Part shown: positions 36,301-48,300 of the stretch, in pieces | How the letters are laid out: each line of letters opens with the position of its first letter | Numbering within the stretch: the stretch's first letter is position 1 | Source: Erinaceus europaeus | Lineage: Eukaryota; Chordata; Mammalia; Eulipotyphla; Erinaceidae | Reading direction: 5' to 3' | DNA: 64,000 nucleotides | Assembly (NCBI RefSeq): GCF_950295315.1 | Contig: NC_080172.1 | Location: 82,665,118-82,729,117, forward strand | The notes under the pieces: generated by a model | Seen by the model: the letters and a program-made list of their open reading frames with translations, nothing else | What the model was told of the DNA's origin: nothing | Databases searched by the model: none | Translations under genes and position numbers: made by a program

Positions 36301-39300
36301 AGAGAAGGCCATTTGGACAGTACTCCAGATGCCTCAATGAAAACATTTTTTTTCTTTACTTATTTGTAAACATTTTTCCTGTGGCTTAGTGGGATTTATT
36401 AATCAAAGGGCTCCAAGGCTTAAAAGAAAATTTGAAGCTACCATCTTAGAAACTGGTACATATTTTTCAGTTAAGATTCTAATTTTCTCTTCCTACAAAA
36501 GACCAGTGTGTAAGAAAAATGGCACAGATAGCTGGAGAGAATGAGAGGGTGCAGTAGAGGACTGACATTAAAGAGAACTCAGTGGTATTGAAATGCAGCT
36601 GTCAAGGGGCCAGGTAATGGCATACCTAGTTAAGCACATGTTACTGTGTGCAAGGAGCTGGGTTTAAACCCCTAGAACCCACTTGCATGGGGGGAAGCTT
36701 TTAAGAGTGATAAAGCGGTACTAAAAATAACTCTCTTTGTCTCTGTCTCCCCACTTTCCTCTTGAGTTGTCTGTGTTTCTATCCAATAAAATAGAAATAA
36801 TTTCTTTTAAGTCACTATCCCTTTAAAAAAAAGAAAGAAAAGTGTCAAAGTATCCTAATTGATCAATTGATCACTTTCCCTTCATTGTGATTTGTTGCAG
36901 GTTTCAGCAACATTTGCTGCAAGTTTGGTGACCAGCCCTGCGATTGGGGCTTACCTGGGACGAGTGTATGGGGACAGCTTAGTGGTCGTCCTGGCGACAG
37001 CAATAGCTTTATTAGATATTTGTTTTATCCTTGTTGCTGTGCCAGAGTCATTGCCTGAGAAGATGCGACCAGCATCATGGGGAGCACCCATTTCCTGGGA
37101 ACAGGCTGACCCTTTTGCAGTAAGTTGATATTCTTTTTGGCAAAAACCGAATGTGTGAGTCAGTACAGCGTTAATATTTTGTTGTGGGTGTCTCTTTGCA
37201 GAAAACATCTTGGAGTTCTTTTTTGTTATTTGTTTGTCCTTGAAATACAGAATAACGGAGAGTGTCAAATAAACTTTAAAAAGATAAATATTATGTACAT
37301 TGCCAGAATATATCACTGCTTAGTTTTAAACATAGTGAAGTATTTTGATGTAAAACTTATATCTTTTGTTGTTGTTTTTCTAGTCTTTGAAAAAGGTGGG
37401 CCAAGATTCCATAGTGCTGCTAATCTGCATCACGGTGTTTCTCTCCTACCTACCGGAGGCAGGCCAATACTCCAGCTTTTTTTTATACCTCAGACAGGTA
37501 AAGTTCTAGTCTGCCAAGCGTGGGATTTTCTTTCATTTGTTCAGTAATAACAAAATAACATAATATTCAGTAATAACATAATAACAAAATCACTGTGACC
37601 TGGATAGTTGCTGCAGTGAATAAAGTGTTGGACTTCAAGCATGAGGTCCTGAATTTGATCCCTCCCCCCACTAATGAATAAATCTTGAAAATAGTTTATT
37701 TTTGTTTATTTATTATTGGATAGAGACAGAAATTGAGAGGGGGGATAGATAAGGAGAGAGAGACACCTGCAGCCCTGCTTCACCACTCATGAAGCTTCCC
37801 CCCCCCGCAGGTGGGATTGAAAATTATTTAACGTTGAAGGAGTTATAATAAATAGCAGACTCTTAGAAATGACTACTATTTTATGAATAATAGTTGACTG
37901 GAATTATCTTCCTATTTAGTGTAGCTGATATTTCTTGTGCATTTCTATAAAGAGTTGGTTTAAACAAAGTTAATCCCCCGCATATGTAGTTTGAACTTCT
38001 TTGTTGGTTGTGAAAGTGATGAGATGCTTTAATCCATTCACCTGATCAACACAGTCTCTTTGACTTAAGGAACATATTAGTAAATCGGGTCAAAATTAGA
38101 GCCTTGGGAGTCGGGAGGTAGTGCAGTGGGTTAAGTGCATGTGGCACAGAGTGCAAGGACCAACTTAAAGATCCCAGTTCAAGCCCCCGGCTCAAAGCCT
38201 ACAGGGGAATTCTTTCACAGGCAGCGAAGCAGGTCTGCAGGTGTCTGTCTTTCTCTCCCCCTCTCTGTCTTCCCTTCCTCTCTCCCATTTCTCTCTGTCC
38301 TATCCAACAACAACAACAATAGTAATAACTACAATAAAAACAACAAGGGCAACAAAAGGAAATAAATAAATAAATATATTTTTTTAATGAGAGCCTTGGT
38401 TTTTTTCTACTTGATATTAATCTTACTAGGTAGAGATACAGCTTTTATCCATACTTGTGAAAAGCATAAAATGGCATAGTATGTAAATATATTATAAGTG
38501 CTTGATAACAGATTCCAATTTGGTATCTGTAAAATAAGGGACTTAGATGTACTTAACCTAAATTTAGTGTTACTTTTAACATATCACTCATTATAAATTT
38601 CTTTGTGAAAGCCAAACTTCCTCTGAAGAATTCTGGGCCCCAAAATGCTAATGTACAAGTAATTGTATTAGTGTATTGTTGCACCTTTTAATTTATTAAT
38701 GTAAGTTTTTCTGAAATTCCTATAGATAATGAAATTTTCACCAGAAAGTGTTGCAGCATTTATAGCAGTCCTTGGCATTCTTTCCATTATTGCACAGGTA
38801 AGTTAGAGCTAGAGGCTTGACCCTGGCTGAGTAGTAGTATTGAGGTGGAGTACCATTGTCAGATACCTAAGGTTTGTAAAAAGCATTTATTGGTGTTATC
38901 TTGTATTCTTTTTTTTGTGCAGTAGTCTGTTGAGAATGACTTAATCTGTCATTGGCCTTTCAGTCACTGGAACGTCAGTGTCTTTCTCCTTTCCAGCAGC
39001 ATAGAAATGCTTGTAGCTCTCTGTTTATGTCTGTTTAGTTGCTTGTCATTATGTTTGCACCTGCTATGATTTCTGCCTCCTCATATTCCACCCTAAGTAT
39101 CCCCCTCTAAGTGGTAATACTGACTAGTGTATTGCACCAAAGCAAAGGACATGAGTGAGAAGCAAAGGGCATGAGTGAGAAGGGTGGGGTGGAGATGCTC
39201 TGGGCTCCTGCCATATATGGTGGTCGAAAGGGCCTGCATTGGGTAAGAAAGTATCTTACAAACAAAAAGTATTGTTGTCCAGTATGTGTCAAGAACTGTA

Positions 39301-42300
39301 CCATAACTCCTCCCAGTAAAGTGAGGAAAAATTACAGTATTGACTTCAGTATATTATCACTATCATTGTACAGAATAGCACCGTGTTTGTGTTATAGGTG
39401 GGGGGGTGGTTTTTTTTTTTTTTTTCTCTTTATTTTTTGCTTCAGTAGAGATGTGAGGGTTCGGGGTACAGCATAACGTTTATGCAAAAGACTCTCTAGC
39501 CTAAGACTGTGAGGTCCCAGTGCCCAGACCACCATAAACTGAACTGTCCAGTGCTCTGGAGTCTTAGCCTCTCTCTCCCTGACTTTAAAAAAAGAGCTTT
39601 GAGTAGTCCATTACTAACACTGTTGTGCCACTGTTGTGTTGTATCCCAACAGGTGGTAAATTAGAGGTCAGTGGAGTTTTCACATAGTATTTTAAAGCTT
39701 TAAAAATTAGTAGTGACAGAAGCCAGGCCTTCAACCTTCTGCATCCCACAATGATCTTGGGTCCATACTCCCAGAGGGTTAAAGAGCAGGAAAGCTAACG
39801 GGAGGGATTGGTATACGGAGGTCTGGTGGTGGGAATTGTGCGAAGCTGTACCCCTCTTATCCTATGGTTTTGTCAATGTTTCCTTTTTATAAATAAAAAA
39901 CTAAAAAAAAAAAAAGAAAAGAAAGAAAGAAAGAAAATTAGTAGTGACCATTTAAACACTGGGAGATGTTCTATGAAAAAAGGAATATAGAACTTCTCCC
40001 TGAAAGTTAGAGCTGGCGACACTGAATAGATCAACCCATCTCTCTCTGGGAGCCAAGAAGTTGCTGTCAGCACCCTTTGGGGTCTTTACCCTTTGATTTG
40101 CCACAGGCCCCACCATTTCCCTTTGTACTAAACAAATATTTAGGTGAGTTTGTGGTACAGTTCTGCACACTACTCAGCACCCTCATTTATTTCTCTATAT
40201 GCTGCTACCCTAGTTTATTCCTTTAGGGTAATTCCTGAGCCCAGTTTTAAAACTTTTAATTTTATTGTTGGGTAGAGACAGAATTCAGGAGGAGGAGGGA
40301 GAGACACCTGCAGACCAGCTTCACCACTTGTGAAGCTTTTCCTCTGTAGGTGGGGACTGGGGGCTTGAACCATCGTAACATATGCACTCATCAAGGTGTG
40401 CCAACATCTGGCCCCCTGAGGTCATTTTTTCATTTTGTTGGCCATCTCTCACTCAACTTGGCCAGAACTAAAATGTGGACTCCCCTCCCATGGCAGCTCA
40501 TCTCGTTCACTGCCATTATTATTTTCTTGGTTGCTAGAACTAGGAAACTCATTGTCACTTTAAACTTTGCTCTTTATCCACATTCAGTTCATCCAGCAGT
40601 GTCTCCTGTATCTCCAAGAAATAATCTGACTGGAAGCATTTCTCACCGTCTACCTTAAATAGCAGCCCAGTCTGGTTTGTGGTAGTTAGTCTTTCTCTTG
40701 TCCTTCTTCTTCCATTCTTGTCCTTCTGAGCTTCACTAATTGAAAGAGTAATTTTATAGTGGGAATTTAGTTGTAGTTCTCTTAAATTTAGACCGTTGAT
40801 GTAGTCTCATTTTCCATGTTGTTGTATATGCAGCAGTAGAGATCTTTGCACTTACCGTCACTCCCAGTTGGGAGTGTTCATCTTCTCTGAGATAGACACA
40901 TTAACTGTGGCTACCTCCTTCCTCTTCAGTTAACACCTCAGAAACCAGCACCTGTCACACAGCTCTTATTTTACTTTCTTCACAGCAGCTCCCACCGGTA
41001 GTTTCCTTGTTAGAAACCAATATGCTTATGTCTGGCTTCCTTCTGCTGGAGGTCATCTGTTTGCTGGACAGGCACTTTGATTTATTCATTGAACTATATA
41101 AGCTAGTGCCGTCAGGCCAGAAGATTTAGTAAAAATTTAGAAATTTAAAAAAGATTTAGCAGCTAGATTTAGTAAAAACTTGGTAAATATTTGGCTGGCT
41201 GACTAAAGTTATCTAGTTAACTGTTAATTATATCATCTTGGTTAACTCATTTAACCTGTGGGACTTAGTTATCTTGTCTTCAAATTAAGTTGTCCTGATT
41301 TCAAGAGCACTAAAATTTTTTCTTTAGACTCTGTATATAATTCAGAGTAATTTTAAGTGGGGCCGGGTGGTGGCACACCTAGTAGAGCACACGTTACAAT
41401 GCACAAGGACCCGGGTTCCAACCCCCAGTCCCCAACTGCAGAGGGAAAGCTTTATGAGTGGTAAAGCAGTGTTGTAGGTCTGTCTCTCTCCCTTTCTACC
41501 ATCCCCTCCCCTCTCGATTTCTGGCTGTCTCTATCCAATAAATAAAGACAATACCAAGAAATTCTTATGCAAAGAGATTCCCCTGCCTCGGATTCTGTAA
41601 AGTCCCAGGTTCAGTCCCCTACACCACCATAAGTCAGAGCTGAGCAATGCTCTGGTAAAAAAAAATAAATGAGTAAATAAAGAAAAGAAAACTGATAAAT
41701 AAAATCACACATGTTCTCCATAAATACCTACTAAGAATTTATGCTAGGTTCTGGGGTATAAAAATAAAAGGAAAAAGGCCCCTGTCAGGGAGAAAACCAA
41801 TGTCCCCAAGTAGTGTCATATATACAGGAAGTTTTTCTTTGCTAACTGCTTGCTCTGTTAAGTTCCCTTTTCAGCTGTGGTTTTGTTGTGATCATTTTAG
41901 AACTGATCTTTTTCTTTCTTTCTTTATTGCCACTAGGGTTATTGCTGGGTCCTGGTGCTAGCACTGCAAATCCATTGCTCCCAGGGGCCATTTTTAATTT
42001 TTTATTTTCTTTCCATCTTATTAGATAGGAGAGAGAGAGAGAGAGAGAAATTAAGAGGGGTGGAAGAGATAACTTCTTCAGTACCCATGAGCTTCCTCCC
42101 CTGCAGACAGGGAGTAGGGGCTCAAACCCAGGTCCCTGTCCATAGTGATATGTGCACTTAACTGGGTACACTACCACCTAGCCATCTAGAACTAATCTTA
42201 TGCTCAACTGATTTAGCAGACTTAGTATCCATGGCTTCAGAAAAAAAGGTTAATTTAAGTGAAATATTCTGAGTAGTTATACTGTTCCAATTTTATTTGA

Positions 42301-45300
42301 TGGAGAAATAAAACATTATGGGTTAATTTGGATGTAGAAAGGCATAAGGCTGGGGCCCAGGCAGTGGCACACTGGTTTAAGCACACATAGTACGAAGCTT
42401 AAGAATCCCGGTTTGAGCCCACAGCTCCCCACCTGTGGGGGTAGGGGAGGGGGTCGTTTTGCAAGCATTGAAGCAGGTCTGCAGGTTTCTATCCATGTCT
42501 CCCCCTCCTCTCTGTTTCTCTCTGTCCTATACAACAACAAAAATGGAAAAAGATGGCCACCTGGAGCAGTAGATTCATGGTGCTGACACTGAACCCCATG
42601 GATAACCTTGGAGGCAAAAAAAAAGGAAAAAGGACAAAGAAAAGCATAGGGCTTAGGAATTATGTACACGGCTTGCATGCCTGTGGCTTCAAAGGTCCGA
42701 GGATCAGCCCCTGACATGCATAGTGCTCTGGTCTCTTTATCATGAGAATGAATACATCTTTAAAATTTACATAATGGTTAGGTGAAATAGTTCAGTTGGA
42801 TAGTGTGCTGGCAGGTTTGCTGTATGTGAGACCCACGTTTGAGCCCAGGCACATTACATTGGAGGAAGCATTAGTGTTGTAGTCTTGTTCTATTGCTTTC
42901 TCTGTCTCTAGCTAAACCAGCAAAAAAGGAAAGGGGGGGGGGGGGCAACAGCAGAATTCTCCAAATCATTAATGTTAGGGCACTCTGTCCTTACTGTTTT
43001 CAACTGCAATTTCAGTGGTGCTCAGTAGGTATATACTAAATAAAAAGTTTGCATATTTTCAGTTTTTTAAATTTTCCTGATTCTGGGTCTGTGATTCTGG
43101 TCCTGATTCTTTCATCTGCTTATATGTCGTGGAATGATGGTCTCTGGGTAGTTGTAGCTATTCAATAAAAAGCCAAATTGTATAAATGTGTAGAAGTTTT
43201 TCTGTAGTATTTATCAAAAGAAGTCATCATTTTCTCCCAGCCAAGTACTAACCAGGCCCAACCTTACTTAGCTTCCAGGATCAGACAAGATTCTTTTCTT
43301 TTCAGTTTAAAAGATTAATTCTGTTCTGGCAAACCATGTTAGTTTTTCTTTTCTTCCAGACGATAGTTTTGAGTTTGCTTATGAGATCAATTGGGAATAA
43401 AAATACCATTTTACTGGGCCTGGGATTCCAGATATTACAGCTGGCATGGTATGGATTCGGTTCAGAACCATGGTAAGTATAAATATTTTAATTTTCTTTT
43501 TTTTTCTTTTTACTTTTTCATAGATTTAGGTTACAATTGACAAAATTTTTGTATTTGTTTCTCATCTAAGGATTAGAGTAAGGTGGTCCGGGAGGTGGCA
43601 CAGTGGATGAAGCGTTGAACTCTCAAGTGTGAGGTCCCGAGTTCAATCCCCGGCAGCACATGTACTAGAGTGATGTCTGGTTCTTTCTCTCTCTTCTCCT
43701 ATCATTTCTCATGAATAAATAAAAATCTTAAAAAAAAAAAAAAAAAAAAGAACTAGATCAAGTCCATGTTTCCCCCTCAAAATGCACATAAGGGGACGGA
43801 CTGGGTGGTGGCTCACTCTGTTGAGTGTACATTACCATGCATAAGGACCCGGGTTCAAGTTCCCACTTCACACCTGCTGGGGAGAAGCTTCACAGATGAA
43901 GCAGTGCTGGAGGTGTCTCTCTCTCCCTGTCTCCCCTATCCCTCTCAATTTCTGTCTTTGTTTCTTAAATTTCTGTCTTTATCCAATAAATAAAATCTTT
44001 AAAATATATTAGAAATCATATAATACAAATCTCTTGTATATTTGAATGCTCTAGAATGACTTGCACATAGAAAGATGGACATAAAAAAGGTGGGCAGAAC
44101 TGACAGTTTGGATTCTGATGAATGAGCATTTGGCTAGTGAGGTTTTTTTTTATTATTATTTATTCCCTTTTGTTGCCTTTGCTGTTTTTTTTATTGTTGT
44201 AGTTATTATTGTTGTTGTTGTTGGATAGGACAGAGAGAAATGGAGAGAGGAGGGGAAGACAGAGAGGGGGAGAGAAAGACAGACACCTGCAGAACTGCCT
44301 CACCACTTGTGAAGTGACTCCCCTGCAGGTGGGGAGCCAGGGCTTGAACCTGGATCCTTATGTCGGTCCTTGAGCTTTGCGCCACCTGCGCTTAACCCGC
44401 TGCGCTACAGCCTGACTCCCGCTAGTGAGGTTTTAATCTAGATCTAATAGGGAAACATGTAGTTCCGTAGCCAACAAGGTTATCTGCCATTTCTGTTATT
44501 TTTTTTCTTTTTTATTTAAGAAAGGATTAATTAACAAAACCATAGGGTAGGAGGGGTACAACTCCACACAATTCTCACCACCCAATCTCCATATCCCACC
44601 CCCTCCCCTGATAGCTTTCCCATTCTCTATCCCTCTGGGAGCATGGACCCAGGGTCGTTGTGGGTTGCAGAAGGTGGAAGGTCTGGCTTCTGTAATTGCT
44701 TCCCCACCATTTCTGTTTTTATAGTTAGAAAGTTGGTTAACACCAATGCTCACTGCAGATGGCAAACCAGAAGTGAGAAATATGTTCAGTTGTTTTTCAT
44801 CCCGGCTTCATGCCAAGAAAAATCTCTCCGTTTTTCTTGTCAGTCTGGTTTCCTGCAGGGAGGTGATGGAAATGGTGATGCTGATGTCAGCTGCGCACAA
44901 ACACCTGTATGCTCATGTATATAGGCCTGAACTCCGTAGTTTGCATTAATGTCTCATAGAACTGAACTCATCATCACTGTGACAAACCAGATACGAGTAA
45001 GCATAAAAAAGTTTTTAATAGACATACTGTTTCTGTTCTAACTTCTGCAAGAGGTGTTCACAATTTATGTAAAAGATACCTTTTAGGGCCGGAGAGATAG
45101 TATAGCAGTTGTGTACTAGACTTTTATGCCTGAAGCCCTGAGGTCCTTGATTCAGTTCCTGACACTACAAGAAAACATGCCGATCAGTGCTCTGTTCTAC
45201 TATTAAATAAATCTTAAAAATATCAGGCTAGAAACACCCCAAGTGTAAACCTTTTAACATGTAATTACAATACTGTGGGAGCCTTGCTGAGCTACTAGCT

Positions 45301-48300
45301 TCACGTTTAGAAGTATTTTAATGAGAGAATGGGAAGGCTATCATGGGAGGGGGTGGGTTATGGAGATTGGGTGGTGGGAATTGTGTGGAGTTGTACCCCT
45401 CCTACCTTATGTTTTTGTTCATTAATCCTTTCTTAAAATTTTTTTTTTTAAAAGAAGTATTTTAATGGTATTTCTCCTTATAATACATTTTCTACATACA
45501 CATATACCTGCCAGCCACAGGCAGAAATAATACCCAGTATATTTAGTAGTTTGGAGCATGACAGTGCAAATGTACATTAAAGTTCCACATCTTTTTTGTG
45601 AATAAGTTTTAGAAGAGTAAATGAGTTTAGGGGCTCAGTGTTGGCACACCTGGCTAAACACACACATTGCAGTGCACGAGGACCCAGGTTCAAGCCACTG
45701 GCCCCCCACCTGCAGTGAGAAAGCGTCACAAGTGGTGAAGCAGGGATGCAGTTGTCTCTCTGTCTCTTCTGTCTCCCCCCCCATTTCTGTCTCTATCCAA
45801 TAATAAAAATAAATATAAAAAAAAATGACTGACACAAGAAGGTAAGAATAGAGCAAGTGTACTTTTCTTTCTTTTGCCACAGGGTTATTGCTGAGGCTCG
45901 GTGCCTGCACTATGAATCCACTGCTCCTGGTGACTTTTTTTTCTTTCCTATTTTTATTTAACAGGACAGAAAGAAATTGAGGGGGTGGGAAAGGGAGAGA
46001 GATACCTGCAGACCTGCTTCCGCTCTTAAAGCGTTTTCCCTGCCAGTGGTGAGTGGGGGCTTAAACCAGGTCCTTGCTCATGGTGATATGTGTGTTTAAA
46101 TGGTGTGCAACCGCCCAACCCCTCAAGCAAGCATACCTTTCTTTTTCCCTGTATTACAACTGATCCTAAGTGTCTGTTTTGACTTTGACATGTACAATGG
46201 AAAATTTACTTTTCCTGCTTTTGATGACAGGATGATGTGGGCTGCGGGAGCAGTAGCAGCCATGTCTAGTATCACCTTTCCAGCTGTCAGTGCGTTGGTT
46301 TCAAGGACTGCTGATGCTGATCAGCAAGGTGAGTTGACAGGAAGCAGTGACATTCCTTCAAAGCACAGACTATTCTACTCCTATGCAAGCTAGCTCTCTG
46401 TTCCCTTCTCACTTCTCTCCCCAACCCCAACTAAAGCACTAAATAGTGTCCCTTCAAGACAGAGGGATAAAGGGATAGAGGGATAAAGATTTTATTTATG
46501 TATTCATGAGAAAGATAGGAGAGAGAACAAACCAGACATCATTCTGGTACATGTGGATTGAACTTTGGACCTCAGGCTCGAGACTCTAATGCTGTATCCA
46601 CTGTGCCACCTCCCTGACCACTGTTGGCTTATTTTTTTATTATAACAGGAAACATTTGTTCTGATATACTCATATCCCTTTTACTAAAAACATTTGGTAT
46701 CAGTTACCCAAAGACATGGCAAAGATTTGTTTAATCATTTGGGGTGGGGAGATTGAATTCTGTAAGTGCTAATAGAGCTGGGACCTCATACTTATGATTC
46801 ACTACTCTGGCCTTTTTCAGATAGACAACACGGCATTTCCTATATGTTGTTGAGTCCTCAAACCTGGACTGTATACATAGCAAGGCACACACTTACCCAA
46901 TGAACTCTCTCTCCAGTCCAGGAACAATTTATTTTTAAAATGTGTTTATTTCAGGTTAATGAATAAATAGCTTACTTGGCTAATGTACTGATTTGCCATG
47001 TGCTTAACCCAAGTTTGAGTCCAGCCCCTAATCCCTGCCATTGAAGGAAGCTTTGTTGATATACCTTTCATCATTATCTCTACCTTAAATTTTTGTTACT
47101 GTTTTGCTAAGAAAGTTTCATATGAGAAAAATCATCAAAGAAGCCATGAAAAAAAAAGAAAAGAAAATAGGCCAGGACAGAGCACCTCTCTAGTACATGC
47201 AGTACAGGGGTTGAACTGGGAGCCTAAAGCATCAAAGTCGTGAGCTCTACCAGTTCCGTGGTTGCAGGAAGAATTATTGGAAAGCATGCTTTAACTGGTC
47301 CTAAAGGAGGGGGTGTTACAAATGAATGGGAGTGACTACTTGGTTGACAAATGAGGAAGGCCTTTTACCAAAACAAGTTGCATTTTAATTTTGGAGACAT
47401 CTTACCTCACTTTATGTGGGTGGGGGGTCTGCTATTGACTAAATGAGATCACATAAATTAGCTTCTTCGTTTTAAATAACTGTGACTGTAAACGCAGGTG
47501 GGTTTTTAACCAGAGAACTTTTTACAGAAATGAAAGTGCTTTTTGCCTACATGTTTCTAGACTAGACCTACATGTGGGCAAATCTGAGCTCACGTTTTCA
47601 AATTACCACCTTTATAAAGGTGACAGTGGCTGTTTCTCTCCTCATCCCCTCCCCACCCCCCACCAGGGTTATCACTGGGGCTTCATACCTGCACAGCTAA
47701 TCCACCACATCCTGTGCCATTTTCTTTTTCTTGTGTTGTCAGGAAAGTCAGTTTTTTTTGCATAGAAAAACAAAAACGTGGGAGTCAGGCAGTAGCGCAG
47801 CAGGTTAAGCGCACACGAGGACGCAAAGCACAGGGACTAGGAGCTAGGATCCCAGGGATCGCTTCACAGGCGGTGAAGCACGTCTGCAGGTGTCTTTCTC
47901 TCCCCGTCTTCCCCTCTCTTGATTTCTCTCTGTCCTAACGACAACGACATCAATAACTACAATAATAATAAAGGCAACAAAAGGGAAAATAAATTTTTTT
48001 TAAAATCATGACTTTTCTGACAATGTGACAGCACAGAGAAATTGATAGAGAAGCGGAAAATAGGGACACACCTGCAACACTGCTTCACTACTCATATAGC
48101 TTCTCCCCTGTGGGGCTTGAACTCTAGCTCATGGTAACATGTGCTCAACAGGCTGCACCACCGCCTCGCCCCACTTCTAATTCTTTTTTCTTTTGCCTCC
48201 AGGGTTATTCCTGGGGCTTGGTGCCTGCACCACTAATCCACTGCTCCTGGAAGCTTCCCCCCTTTTATTGCCCTTGTTGTTATATCATTGTTGTGGGATA

